Positions 1 through 6,739 of a DNA stretch of 13,088 nucleotides are shown here, piece by piece. The position numbers and the translations under genes were made by a program. Under the pieces are notes generated by a model. The model saw only the letters and a program-made list of their open reading frames with translations. It was not told where the DNA came from and searched no databases. How positions within the stretch are numbered: position 1 is the first letter of the stretch; the number at the start of each line of letters is the position of its first letter. Source of the stretch: Pseudomonadota bacterium (GTDB taxonomy: Bacteria; Pseudomonadota; Gammaproteobacteria; Enterobacterales; Enterobacteriaceae). Location: the NCBI GenBank assembly GCA_023425455.1, contig JAFACP010000052.1:1-13088 (forward strand), in the 5' to 3' direction.

Positions 1-270
1 ACGCTGACCTGCCTCGAAGTGATGGCAGGCGGGGTGTCGAAAGGGCATGCGCTGGAGGCGGTAGCCAAACGGCTGGGCTACGACCTGAAAGACTGTATCG
101 CCTTTGGCGACGGGATGAATGACGCCGAAATGCTGTCGATGGCGGGCAAAGGCTGCATCATGCAGAACGCGCATCAGCGCCTGAAAGACTTGCACCCTGA
201 ACTGGAAGTGATTGGCACTAACGCCGATAACGCGGTGCCGCACTATCTGCGCAAACTGTTCCTTGAATAA
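1..270 (+). CDS. yigL: YigL, HAD-family phosphatase (3' part only)
   Basis: The last 89 codons of a haloacid-dehalogenase-superfamily phosphatase of the Cof/class IIB type; the start lies before the window. The family's motif III lysine is seen in VSKGHAL (codon at 40-42). The Mg-binding motif IV, FGDGMNDAEML, has its GDGMND core at 106-123. These acidic residues hold the metal while an aspartate in the missing N-terminal part accepts the phosphate. E. coli YigL dephosphorylates pyridoxal phosphate and sugar phosphates, and its mRNA is stabilised by the small RNA SgrS during sugar-phosphate stress; neither can be verified here because the upstream pldB-yigL region is absent. The tail sequence and the neighbour yigM support the assignment. 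The reading frame is intact to the TAA stop. Confidence 0.93.
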   Translation, partial: TLTCLEVMAGGVSKGHALEAVAKRLGYDLKDCIAFGDGMNDAEMLSMAGKGCIMQNAHQRLKDLHPELEVIGTNADNAVPHYLRKLFLE

Positions 271-316
271 TCTTCATTTGGTTATTTATTGCTCAGCCGT
301 CAACTAAAGAGTTCGC

Positions 317-322
317 TACAAT
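317..322 (+). promoter_or_regulatory. Possible -10 box for yigM
   Basis: The 82-bp gap between yigL and yigM contains TACAAT (five of six to TATAAT), 30 bp before the yigM GTG. No good -35 hexamer sits 16-18 bp upstream, and no BirA-type biotin operator was seen. Treat as a weak prediction; yigM could also be read from yigL transcripts. Confidence 0.3.
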
Positions 323-352
323 GCCTCTCCTTCTTTCTCAGAGACAAGCATT

Positions 353-1252
353 GTGGCGCTACTCATTATCACCACTATCCTGTGGGCCTTCTCCTTTAGC
401 CTGATTGGCGAATACCTTGCCGGTCACGTTGACAGCTACTTCTCGGTGTTGATGCGCGTGGGGCTGGCGGCGCTGGTGTTCCTGCCGTTTCTGCGTACGC
501 GTGGACAATCGTTTAAAACCATCCTGCTTTACATGCTGGTGGGGGCGATGCAGCTCGGCATCATGTATCTGTTCAGCTTCCGCGCCTATCTCTACCTGAG
601 CGTGTCGGAGTTCCTGCTGTTTACCGTGCTGACGCCGCTCTATATCACTCTGATTTACGATCTGCTCAGTAAGCGCCGTTTACGCTGGGGTTACGCCCTG
701 AGCGCGCTGCTGGCCGTGGTGGGCGCCGCAATTATTCGTTATGACAAGGTGAGCGATCACTTCTGGACCGGGCTGATGTTCGTCCAGCTTGCGAATCTCA
801 GCTTCGCGATTGGCATGGTGGGTTACAAACGTCTGATGGAAACCCGTCCGATGCCGCAGCATAACGCCTTTGCCTGGTTCTATCTGGGAGCCTGTATTGT
901 CGCAGTGGCGGCGTGGTTTATGTTGGGTAATCCGCAGAAACTGCCTACCACTTCGCTGCAGTGGGGTGTGCTGATCTGGCTGGGCGTGGTGGCGTCCGGG
1001 CTTGGGTACTTCATGTGGAACTACGGCGCCACGCAGGTCGATGCCGGGACGCTGGGTATTATGAACAACGTGCATGTTCCGGCAGGCCTGCTGGTCAATC
1101 TGGCTATCTGGCAGGAGCAACCGCACTGGCCGAGCTTCATTATTGGGGGAACGGTGATCCTGGCTTCGCTGTGGGTACATCGCCACTGGGTCGCTCCGCG
1201 CTCCGCACAAACGGAAGATGGTCGCACGCGTGGTTCCGCGCTGAGCGAATAA
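353..1252 (+). CDS. yigM: YigM, biotin importer (EamA/DMT superfamily)
   Basis: A 299-residue integral membrane protein, the same length as E. coli YigM, which was identified as the high-affinity biotin uptake carrier. The sequence is hydrophobic throughout and fits about ten transmembrane helices arranged as two EamA-like repeats, beginning at [13 protein letters not shown] and ending near [12 protein letters not shown], followed by a short polar tail. Residue blocks such as [20 protein letters not shown] and the [17 protein letters not shown] region match the YigM subgroup. The start is the GTG at 353, preceded by a modest AGAGAC ribosome-binding sequence; no upstream in-frame start gives a better match. 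Its last 113 bp overlap the 3' end of metR on the opposite strand. Biotin transport is taken from the E. coli orthologue, not proved by motif. Confidence 0.93.
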   Translation: MALLIITTILWAFSFSLIGEYLAGHVDSYFSVLMRVGLAALVFLPFLRTRGQSFKTILLYMLVGAMQLGIMYLFSFRAYLYLSVSEFLLFTVLTPLYITLIYDLLSKRRLRWGYALSALLAVVGAAIIRYDKVSDHFWTGLMFVQLANLSFAIGMVGYKRLMETRPMPQHNAFAWFYLGACIVAVAAWFMLGNPQKLPTTSLQWGVLIWLGVVASGLGYFMWNYGATQVDAGTLGIMNNVHVPAGLLVNLAIWQEQPHWPSFIIGGTVILASLWVHRHWVAPRSAQTEDGRTRGSALSE

Positions 1253-2093
1253 ACGCTTCGGTAATCGGCTGACGCTGCTCGCCGTCGCGCACCGCGGCGT
1301 ACAGCCGGCTCCACAGTCCTTCACCCAGGGTTTTGGTGACCACCAGACCCTGGCGTTCAAAGCTCTCCACCACCCAGTGCGGCAGCGCCGCGATGCCCAT
1401 TCTGGCGGCAACCATCTGAATCAACAGCAGGGTGTTATCCACGCTTTTCAGCTGTGGGCTGATGCCTGCCGGCTGCAGGAAGTGACGCCAGATGTCGAGG
1501 CGACTGCGCTGGACCGGGTAAATCAGCAGCGTTTCCGTCGCCAGGTCTTCCGGCGTAATACGCATTTTCGCGGCCAGCGGATGATCCGGCGCCAGCACCA
1601 GGCGCACTTCGTAATCAAACATCGGCGAATAGTGCAGTCCGCTGCGCGGCAGAATATCGGAGGTCATCACCAGATCCAGTTCACCCTGCTGGAGAGAGGG
1701 CTGTGGATCAAAGGTTACGCCGGATTTGAAGTCCATCTCCACCTGCGGCCACTTCTGGCGAAAGTTCTCAAGCGCGGGGGTCAGCCACTGAATACAGCTG
1801 TGACACTCAATGGCGATACGCAATTTGGTTTGCTGCGGCTCATTGCAGGATTGGAGGGCGCTGGCGATTTGCGGCAGCACCTGATTGGCCAGCTGCAGCA
1901 GGATTTCGCCCTGCGGCGTAAAGCGTAGCGGCTGGCTTTTACGGACAAAAAGACGAAAGCCAAGGCGTTGTTCCAGATCGCTAAACTGGTGAGAAAGGGC
2001 AGACTGGGTCTGGTGCAGCGTGGCCGCCGCCGCCGCGAGAGAGCCGCAGTTCCGCAACGCTTGTAGCGTTTTCAGGTGTTTTATCTCGATCAT
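1140..2093 (-). CDS. metR: MetR, LysR-type activator of methionine genes
   Basis: A 317-residue LysR-type transcriptional regulator, the same length as E. coli MetR. The N-terminal winged helix-turn-helix occupies about residues 1-60 ([13 protein letters not shown], then the [19 protein letters not shown] recognition segment). The rest is the effector-binding domain, which in MetR senses homocysteine. Known targets in enterics are metE, metA, metF, metH, glyA and metR itself. The gene diverges from metE with 115 bp between start codons, the usual LysR-regulator/target layout. The ATG at 2093 is preceded on its own strand by GAAGGA. The MetR site at 2093-2105 covers this ribosome-binding region. 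The C-terminal tail (about the last 37 codons) overlaps yigM and is low-conservation, proline- and serine-containing sequence. Confidence 0.97.
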   Translation of the reverse strand: MIEIKHLKTLQALRNCGSLAAAAATLHQTQSALSHQFSDLEQRLGFRLFVRKSQPLRFTPQGEILLQLANQVLPQIASALQSCNEPQQTKLRIAIECHSCIQWLTPALENFRQKWPQVEMDFKSGVTFDPQPSLQQGELDLVMTSDILPRSGLHYSPMFDYEVRLVLAPDHPLAAKMRITPEDLATETLLIYPVQRSRLDIWRHFLQPAGISPQLKSVDNTLLLIQMVAARMGIAALPHWVVESFERQGLVVTKTLGEGLWSRLYAAVRDGEQRQPITEAFIRSARNHACDHLPFVRSAERPSGDVPTAKPGSPFPQ

Positions 2094-2105
2094 GAAAGTC
2101 CTTCA
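2093..2105. promoter_or_regulatory. MetR-binding site 1 (perfect TGAA-N5-TTCA)
   Basis: TGAAAGTCCTTCA matches the MetR consensus TGAA-N5-TTCA exactly. It touches the first base of the metR start codon and covers its ribosome-binding sequence. It lies about 65 bp before the inferred metE transcription start, where LysR-type regulators normally have their strong recognition site. Expected roles, inferred from E. coli and Salmonella, are activation of metE and autorepression of metR. Confidence 0.75.
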
Positions 2106-2113
2106 CTCCGCCA

Positions 2114-2126
2114 TGAACATTTTGCG
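2114..2126. promoter_or_regulatory. Possible MetR-binding site 2 (degenerate)
   Basis: TGAACATTTTGCG keeps one perfect TGAA half-site but a poor second half (TGCG instead of TTCA). It starts 21 bp, two helical turns, after site 1 and is centred near -44 relative to the inferred metE start. A strong distal site plus a weak proximal activation site is the standard LysR-type arrangement and is described for metE in enterics. Identification rests mainly on position. Confidence 0.45.
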
Positions 2127-2127
2127 C

Positions 2128-2159
2128 TTGAGGAATATACAGTACCTGCCAATTATAGA
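2128..2159 (+). promoter_or_regulatory. Probable metE promoter region
   Basis: A -35-like TTGAGG lies at 2128-2133. AT-rich -10 candidates (AATTAT at 2151-2156 or TATAGA at 2154-2159) follow just before the met boxes. Neither hexamer pair is good, as expected for a promoter that needs MetR. The inferred start near 2164 would fall inside the MetJ operator. The exact -10 is not resolved. Confidence 0.4.
2152..2157 (-). promoter_or_regulatory. metR -10 box
   Basis: Read on the minus strand this is a perfect TATAAT. The poor -35 candidate AGACGT, 17 bp further upstream, lies inside the third met box (2173-2180), so MetJ bound there would cover the metR promoter too. Transcription would start near 2145 and give a metR leader of about 50 nt that contains both MetR sites. 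Confidence 0.5.
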
Positions 2160-2180
2160 TGTGTAAACATCTGGACGTCT
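2157..2180. promoter_or_regulatory. MetJ operator: three tandem met boxes
   Basis: Three consecutive 8-bp units resemble the met-box consensus AGACGTCT: AGATGTGT (2157-2164), AAACATCT (2165-2172) and GGACGTCT (2173-2180). MetJ dimers with S-adenosylmethionine bind such tandem boxes cooperatively. The array overlaps the inferred metE start and the metR promoter, so both genes should be repressed when methionine is plentiful. Confidence 0.85.
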
Positions 2181-2208
2181 AAATAGCAAATTTCTCAAGG
2201 GGCATACC

Positions 2209-4470
2209 ATGACAATCCGCAACCATACTCTCGGTTTCCCTCGCGTCGGCCTGCGTCGTGAGCTGAAAAAAGCGCAAGAAAGCTACTGGGCGGGTAACAC
2301 CACCCGTGAAGAACTGCTGGCAGTGGGCCGCGAGCTGCGCGCCCGCCACTGGGAACAACAGAAAAACGCGGGGATTGACCTGCTGCCGGTGGGTGATTTC
2401 GCCTGGTACGACCATGTTCTGACTACCAGCCTGCTGCTGGGCAATGTGCCGGCTCGTCATCAGAACAAAGATGGATCGGTCGATATCGATACCTTATTCC
2501 GCATTGGCCGTGGTCGTGCGCCCACCGGCGAGCCAGCGGCCGCAGCTGAAATGACCAAGTGGTTCAACACCAACTATCACTACATGGTGCCGGAGTTCGT
2601 CAAGGGTCAGCAGTTCAAACTGACCTGGAGCCAGCTGCTGGATGAGGTTGACGAAGCGCTGGCACTGGGCCACCAGGTGAAACCCGTGCTGCTGGGGCCG
2701 GTGACCTACCTGTGGCTGGGGAAAGTGAAAGGCGAGCAGTTTGACCGCCTGAGCCTGCTGAATGATATTCTGCCGGTGTACAAACAGGTACTGATTGAGC
2801 TGGGTAAACGCGGCATTCAGTGGGTGCAAATTGATGAGCCGGCGCTGGTGCTGGAGCTGCCGCAGGAGTGGCTGAACGCGTTCAAACCGGCCTATGACGC
2901 GCTGACCGGCCAGGTGAAGCTGCTGCTGACCACCTATTTCGAAGGCGTGACGCCGAATCTCGACACCCTCACCAGGCTGCCGGTTCAGGGGCTGCATGTT
3001 GATCTGGTGCACGGCAAAGATGATGTGGCTGAGCTGCATAAACGCCTGCCAGAAAACTGGCTGCTCTCCGCTGGTCTGGTCAACGGTCGTAACGTCTGGC
3101 GCGCCGATTTGACGGAGAAATATGCGCAGATTAAAGACATCGTCGGTAAACGTGAGCTATGGGTCGCCTCTTCCTGCTCCCTGCTGCACAGTCCAATCGA
3201 TCTGAGCGTGGAAACCCGTCTGGATGCGGAAGTGAAGAGCTGGTTTGCCTTCGCCCTGCAGAAGTGTGAAGAGCTGGCTCTGCTGCGTGACGCGCTGAAC
3301 AGCGGCGACACGGCAGCCATCAGCGCATGGAGCGCGCCGATTCAGGCACGTCGTTACTCCACCCGTGTGCACAACCCGGTGGTTGAGAAGCGACTGGCGG
3401 CCATCACTCCCCAGGACAGCCAGCGTCGGCACGCCTATAACGTCCGTGCCGAAGCCCAGCGCGCCCGTTTCAATCTGCCCGCGTGGCCGACGACGACCAT
3501 CGGTTCCTTCCCGCAAACCACAGAGATCCGCGGCCTGCGCCTGGACTTCAGGAAGGGCAATCTCGACGCGGGGAACTACCGTACCGCCATCGCTGAGCAC
3601 ATTAAGCAGGCGATTGCCGAGCAGGTGCGCTTAGGGCTGGACGTGCTGGTGCACGGCGAAGCCGAGCGTAATGACATGGTGGAGTATTTTGGTGAACACC
3701 TGGACGGCTTTGTCTTTACCCAGAACGGCTGGGTGCAGAGCTATGGCTCGCGCTGCGTGAAGCCGCCGGTGGTCATTGGCGACATCAGTCGTCCGGAGGC
3801 GATCACCGTTGAGTGGGCGAAATATGCCCAGTCCCTGACCGACAAACCGGTCAAAGGCATGCTGACCGGTCCGGTGACGATCCTGTGCTGGTCCTTCCCG
3901 CGTGAGGATGTGACCCGCGAAACGATCGCGAAGCAGATCGCGCTGGCGCTGCGTGATGAAGTGGCGGATCTGGAGGCGGCGGGCATTGGCATCATCCAGA
4001 TTGACGAACCGGCGCTGCGCGAAGGGCTGCCGCTGCGTCGTAGCGACTGGGATGCCTATCTGGCGTGGGGTGTGGAAGCCTTCCGCATTAACGCCGCAGT
4101 GGCGAAAGACGACACGCAGATCCACACCCACATGTGTTACTGCGAATTTAATGACATCATGGATGCCATCGCCGCGCTGGATGCTGACGTTATCACCATC
4201 GAAACCTCGCGTTCAGATATGGAGCTGCTGGAGTCGTTCGAGGAGTTTGATTATCCGAACGAAATCGGCCCGGGCGTCTACGACATTCACTCCCCGAACG
4301 TGCCAGACGTGGAGTGGATTGAAGCCCTGCTGCAGAAAGCGGCGCAGCGTATTCCGGCAGAGCGTCTGTGGGTGAACCCGGACTGCGGCCTGAAAACGCG
4401 CGGCTGGCCGGAAACCCGTGCCGCGCTGGCGAACATGGTGAAAGCGGCACAGAATCTGCGTCAGGCGTAA
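2209..4470 (+). CDS. metE: MetE, cobalamin-independent methionine synthase
   Basis: Transfers a methyl group from 5-methyltetrahydropteroyl-tri-glutamate to homocysteine, the last step of methionine synthesis, in the cytoplasm without B12. The product has 753 residues, identical in length to E. coli MetE, with duplicated N- and C-terminal barrel domains. The C-terminal domain carries all four zinc ligands at the E. coli positions: His641 and Cys643 (HMCYC), Glu665 (ITIETSRSD) and Cys726 (NPDCGLKTR). The N-terminal motif [20 protein letters not shown] and the matching [15 protein letters not shown] in the second half are both present. The ATG at 2209 follows an AAGGGG ribosome-binding sequence at good spacing. 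Regulation by MetR activation and MetJ repression is supported by sites just upstream. No cobalamin riboswitch is seen. Confidence 0.98.
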   Translation: MTIRNHTLGFPRVGLRRELKKAQESYWAGNTTREELLAVGRELRARHWEQQKNAGIDLLPVGDFAWYDHVLTTSLLLGNVPARHQNKDGSVDIDTLFRIGRGRAPTGEPAAAAEMTKWFNTNYHYMVPEFVKGQQFKLTWSQLLDEVDEALALGHQVKPVLLGPVTYLWLGKVKGEQFDRLSLLNDILPVYKQVLIELGKRGIQWVQIDEPALVLELPQEWLNAFKPAYDALTGQVKLLLTTYFEGVTPNLDTLTRLPVQGLHVDLVHGKDDVAELHKRLPENWLLSAGLVNGRNVWRADLTEKYAQIKDIVGKRELWVASSCSLLHSPIDLSVETRLDAEVKSWFAFALQKCEELALLRDALNSGDTAAISAWSAPIQARRYSTRVHNPVVEKRLAAITPQDSQRRHAYNVRAEAQRARFNLPAWPTTTIGSFPQTTEIRGLRLDFRKGNLDAGNYRTAIAEHIKQAIAEQVRLGLDVLVHGEAERNDMVEYFGEHLDGFVFTQNGWVQSYGSRCVKPPVVIGDISRPEAITVEWAKYAQSLTDKPVKGMLTGPVTILCWSFPREDVTRETIAKQIALALRDEVADLEAAGIGIIQIDEPALREGLPLRRSDWDAYLAWGVEAFRINAAVAKDDTQIHTHMCYCEFNDIMDAIAALDADVITIETSRSDMELLESFEEFDYPNEIGPGVYDIHSPNVPDVEWIEALLQKAAQRIPAERLWVNPDCGLKTRGWPETRAALANMVKAAQNLRQA

Positions 4471-4478
4471 AACACCAT

Positions 4479-4510
4479 CAGCCGGATAAGGTGAAGACGT
4501 TATCCGGCTG
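4479..4510. repeat. REP-like palindrome between metE and ysgA
   Basis: A perfect 11-bp inverted repeat: CAGCCGGATAA (4479-4489), a 10-nt loop, then TTATCCGGCTG (4500-4510). The GCCGGATAAGG core resembles the arm of enterobacterial REP (palindromic unit) sequences, which are typical of gaps between convergent genes. It has no adjacent T-run on the plus strand, so it is more likely an mRNA 3'-end stabiliser or REP relic than a classic intrinsic terminator. It sits 8 bp after the metE stop. Confidence 0.7.
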
Positions 4511-4514
4511 ACTA

Positions 4515-4539
4515 TCTGACAAGCCTGACGTTTGTCAGA
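4515..4539. terminator. Second hairpin between metE and ysgA
   Basis: An 8-bp stem, TCTGACAA (4515-4522) with TTGTCAGA (4532-4539) around a 9-nt loop, lies directly beyond the ysgA stop. No T-run follows on the minus strand, so termination efficiency is doubtful. Together with the REP-like palindrome it fills the 70-bp convergent gap and probably shapes both transcript ends. Confidence 0.4.
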
Positions 4540-4540
4540 A

Positions 4541-5350
4541 CTATGCGGTTTTTTTCCCGCCGTGCTGGCTGAACCATGCCAGCGTTCTTTGCCAGCCATC
4601 TTTAGCGGATTCCGCGTGATAGCTCGGGCGGTAATCGGCATTGAACGCATGCCCCGCTTCCGGATACACCACGATATCGGCCTTTGCATTTGCCGCGCGT
4701 AATGCATGGCGCATCGTCTCGACCGTATCAAGCGGGATACCGGTGTCCTGGCCGCCATAGAGCCCCAGCACCGGTGCGTTGAGCGCGGTCGCGATATCAA
4801 CAGGGTGTTTAGGGGAGTTCAGCGTCTTTTCACCGACCAGTTTGCCGTACCAGGCCACGGCTGCTTTCAGCTGCGGATTGTGCGCGGCATACAGCCAGCT
4901 GATGCGCCCGCCCCAGCAAAAGCCGGTGATCATCAGACGGTGGGGATCGCCGTCATTGCGCGCAGCCCAGCTGGCAACGTGGTCGAGATCGGCCAGAACC
5001 TGCGCATCAGGGACTTTTGCCACCAGGTTGCTGAGCAGCGTCGGAATATCGCTGTAATCATTCGGATCGCCCTGACGGAAATAGAGCTCTGGCGCGACGG
5101 CCAGGTAGCCCTCCTGCGCCAGCCTGCGGCACAGATCGCGAATATGCTCGTGAACGCCGAAAATTTCCTGCACCACGATGACGACCGGTAAAGGCCCCTC
5201 CACGGCTTTTGGCCGCGCGTGATAGGCAGGCATATTGTCGCCCTGCGTGGGAATGGAGGTCTCACCGGCACTGATTGCGTCTTCCGGGGTCGAGACGATG
5301 GTTGAAGCATGCGGGGCCGCAGCAGGTGCAAAACCGGTTTTTTCAGTCAT
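4541..5350 (-). CDS. ysgA: YsgA, dienelactone-hydrolase family protein
   Basis: A 269-residue alpha/beta hydrolase of the dienelactone hydrolase family; E. coli YsgA is about the same length and differs mainly at the N-terminus. The family's catalytic triad is present: Cys145 in the nucleophile elbow GFCWGG, Asp202 in LYGGQD and His234 in EAGHAFN. The QEIFGVHEHIRD block (about residues 61-72) is also typical. Residues 1-40 are a variable lead-in without a clear signal peptide. The physiological substrate is not known; the family cleaves dienelactones and related esters. The ATG at 5350 has GGAGA at good spacing. Convergent with metE, divergent from udp. Its promoter must lie in the AT-rich stretch 5351-5400 or in the adjoining ERIC-like repeat; no convincing hexamer pair was found. 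Confidence 0.93.
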   Translation of the reverse strand: MTEKTGFAPAAAPHASTIVSTPEDAISAGETSIPTQGDNMPAYHARPKAVEGPLPVVIVVQEIFGVHEHIRDLCRRLAQEGYLAVAPELYFRQGDPNDYSDIPTLLSNLVAKVPDAQVLADLDHVASWAARNDGDPHRLMITGFCWGGRISWLYAAHNPQLKAAVAWYGKLVGEKTLNSPKHPVDIATALNAPVLGLYGGQDTGIPLDTVETMRHALRAANAKADIVVYPEAGHAFNADYRPSYHAESAKDGWQRTLAWFSQHGGKKTA

Positions 5351-5389
5351 GGCATTCTCCGTACCAATGAATTAGCGCAAAAATAAATA

Positions 5390-5501
5390 TATACACAAAA
5401 TCCTGCAACTTGCATAAAGGCGGTAAGCCTGAGAATCACCGCTGTCTCACGCAAGTCGGTGGCTGGCGTGAGCAGACGCAGCCTGCAGGATGACGCGTAC
5501 A
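5390..5501 (+). repeat. Degenerate ERIC-like element upstream of udp
   Basis: About 112 bp align by eye with the ERIC element at 6581-6705 in the same orientation. Shared blocks include an AGGCGGTAAG segment near 5418-5427, a CACGCAAGTCGGTGGCTGG segment with GCGTGAGC near 5448-5472, CGCAGCC near 5478-5483 and a terminal ATGACGCGTACA near 5490-5501. The middle is shortened and the terminal TATACCC/GGGTATA repeats have decayed. Boundaries are approximate. It fills much of the 366-bp gap between ysgA and udp and ends about 75 bp before the first CRP site. Confidence 0.6.
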
Positions 5502-5576
5502 GACGCCAGATTTACAACCCACAGTGCCTCAAACGGTCTATCTTTTGTGCAATGCCGCCTGATACAAGGTTATTAA

Positions 5577-5592
5577 TGTGACTTAAATCACT
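5577..5592. promoter_or_regulatory. CRP site, distal (udp promoter)
   Basis: TGTGA-CTTAAA-TCACT is nearly identical to the CRP consensus TGTGA-N6-TCACA. Its centre (5584.5) is 52 bp upstream of the centre of the second site. In E. coli udp the two CRP sites are at about -93.5 and -41.5, also 52 bp apart. CytR is expected to bind between them with CRP as partner; a TGCAA element at 5610-5614 is a possible CytR half-site. Confidence 0.8.
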
Positions 5593-5628
5593 TTTCCGTG
5601 GAAATTAACTGCAATCATTTTCATTCAT

Positions 5629-5644
5629 GGTGAGGCTCGTCACG
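5629..5644. promoter_or_regulatory. CRP site, proximal (udp promoter)
   Basis: GGTGA-GGCTCG-TCACG keeps the GTGA/TCAC core of a CRP site. Its centre (5636.5) is 41.5 bp before the start predicted from the -10 box at 5666-5671, the class II position where CRP overlaps the -35 region. That explains the lack of a good -35 hexamer. Confidence 0.7.
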
Positions 5645-5665
5645 AAATTAAGCTTATCGCTTCTG

Positions 5666-5671
5666 TAAAGT
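5666..5671 (+). promoter_or_regulatory. udp -10 box
   Basis: TAAAGT, preceded by TG at 5664-5665, is placed so that transcription would start near 5678. This fits exactly with the proximal CRP site centred at -41.5. The leader would be about 39 nt. Confidence 0.55.
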
Positions 5672-5716
5672 ACCGTTTTACTTCTTCTGACAAACCGACC
5701 CACAGAGGAGTCACCT

Positions 5717-6478
5717 ATGTCTAAGTCTGATGTTTTTCATCTCGGCCTCACCAAAAACGATTTACAAGGGGCTACGCTCGCTATCGTCCCTGGCGATCCT
5801 GAGCGTGTGGAAAAGATCGCCGCGCTGATGGATAAGCCGGTTAAGCTGGCATCCCATCGTGAATTTACCACCTGGCGCGCCGAGCTTGATGGCAAAGCGG
5901 TGATCGTGTGTTCGACGGGGATTGGCGGTCCGTCTACCTCTATCGCAGTGGAAGAGCTGGCGCAGCTCGGCATCCGTACCTTCCTGCGTATCGGTACTAC
6001 CGGTGCTATCCAGCCGCACATCAACGTTGGCGACGTGCTGGTGACGACGGCGTCCGTGCGTCTGGACGGCGCCAGCCTGCACTTCGCGCCAATGGAGTTC
6101 CCGGCGGTGGCAGATTTCGACTGCACGACCGCACTGGTTGAGGCGGCGAAAGCCGTGGGCGCAACCACGCATGTGGGGGTGACCGCCTCTTCCGATACTT
6201 TCTACCCGGGCCAGGAGCGCTATGACACCTTCTCTGGCCGCGTGGTGAGCCGTTTCAAAGGCTCCATGGAAGAGTGGCAGTCTATGGGCGTCATGAACTA
6301 CGAAATGGAGTCGGCGACTCTGCTGACCATGTGTGCAAGCCAGGGTCTGCGGGCGGGTATGGTGGCGGGCGTTATCGTCAACCGTACCCAGCAGGAGATC
6401 CCGAATGCTGAAACCATGAAGCAGACCGAAAGCCATGCGGTGAAAATTGTGGTGGAAGCGGCTCGTCGCCTGATCTAA
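5717..6478 (+). CDS. udp: Udp, uridine phosphorylase
   Basis: Cleaves uridine with phosphate to uracil and ribose-1-phosphate in pyrimidine salvage; a cytoplasmic hexamer in E. coli. The 253-residue product equals E. coli Udp in length and belongs to nucleoside phosphorylase family NP-1. The family signature [16 protein letters not shown] is at residues 66-81. Active-site residues sit at their E. coli numbers: Gly26 and Arg30 (PGDPER), Arg91 and Thr94 (phosphate), Gln166 and Arg168 (uracil), and Glu196-Met197-Glu198 (ribose). The ATG at 5717 follows a strong GAGGAG. It is a single-gene unit with a CRP/CytR-type promoter upstream and an intrinsic terminator downstream, and is bracketed by two ERIC-type repeats. 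Confidence 0.98.
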   Translation: MSKSDVFHLGLTKNDLQGATLAIVPGDPERVEKIAALMDKPVKLASHREFTTWRAELDGKAVIVCSTGIGGPSTSIAVEELAQLGIRTFLRIGTTGAIQPHINVGDVLVTTASVRLDGASLHFAPMEFPAVADFDCTTALVEAAKAVGATTHVGVTASSDTFYPGQERYDTFSGRVVSRFKGSMEEWQSMGVMNYEMESATLLTMCASQGLRAGMVAGVIVNRTQQEIPNAETMKQTESHAVKIVVEAARRLI

Positions 6479-6496
6479 TCCTCACCTCTCAGATAC

Positions 6497-6526
6497 AAGG
6501 CCGACGCGTTCGGCCTTTCTTTTTTG
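6497..6526 (+). terminator. udp intrinsic terminator
   Basis: AAGGCCGA (6497-6504) pairs perfectly with TCGGCCTT (6510-6517) around a 5-nt loop and runs into a T-rich tract (TTTCTTTTTT, 6516-6525). It lies 18 bp after the udp stop. A strong rho-independent terminator, which implies that rmuC needs its own promoter. Confidence 0.9.
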
Positions 6527-6580
6527 CGTAGCGACTCGCAGGAAAACCCTTTCAAACTGGACGTTTATACAGCACAATTC

Positions 6581-6705
6581 TATACCCTGAATACGACGCG
6601 CAGCAGGAAGGCGGCAAGGGCGTAAATTGCCTGATGCTTACACAAGTCAGTGACTGGAGTGAGCGCGCAGCCAACATACATGCCGCCTGAAGTATGACGG
6701 GTATA
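6581..6705 (+). repeat. ERIC (enterobacterial repetitive intergenic consensus) element
   Basis: A full-length 125-bp ERIC/IRU element. It is bounded by perfect terminal inverted repeats, TATACCC (6581-6587) and GGGTATA (6699-6705). Inside are the recognisable ERIC blocks AGGAAGGCGGCAAG (left), the central CTTACACAAGTCAGTGACTGG-AGTGAGCG segment (6637-6665), GCAGCCAACATACATG and GAAGTATGACGGGTATA (right). ERICs are imperfect palindromes that fold into long RNA hairpins and are non-autonomous. This copy lies between the udp terminator and rmuC and fills most of that gap. Confidence 0.9.
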
Positions 6706-6739
6706 TTTGTGCAGGCAATACGTTGATGCAGGGGGCATT

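Noticed and set aside
271..352. BirA-type biotin operator before yigM
   Set aside because: No TTGTAAACC-like half-site or long dyad is present.
680..1411. A 243-codon open frame antisense to yigM and running into metR
   Set aside because: It overlaps two well-supported genes, has no recognisable domain, and its composition (many Arg, His, Pro, Gln) is typical of the reverse complement of a GC-rich coding region.
2094..2208. Cobalamin riboswitch upstream of metE
   Set aside because: The metE leader is only about 45 nt and the whole gap is 115 bp, filled by MetR and MetJ sites; there is no room or B12-box-like sequence.
3157..4131. Long antisense open frames inside metE
   Set aside because: metE is full length with all zinc ligands; the antisense frames have no ribosome-binding sites or family motifs and reflect high GC content.
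5762..6436. 224-codon open frame antisense to udp
   Set aside because: A His/Arg-rich shadow of udp, which has every active-site residue in place.
6707..6739. Upstream ATG start for rmuC at 6707
   Set aside because: The 11 added residues do not resemble any RmuC N-terminus and begin at the ERIC edge; the GTG at 6740 gives the E. coli length of 475 and has AGGGGG before it.
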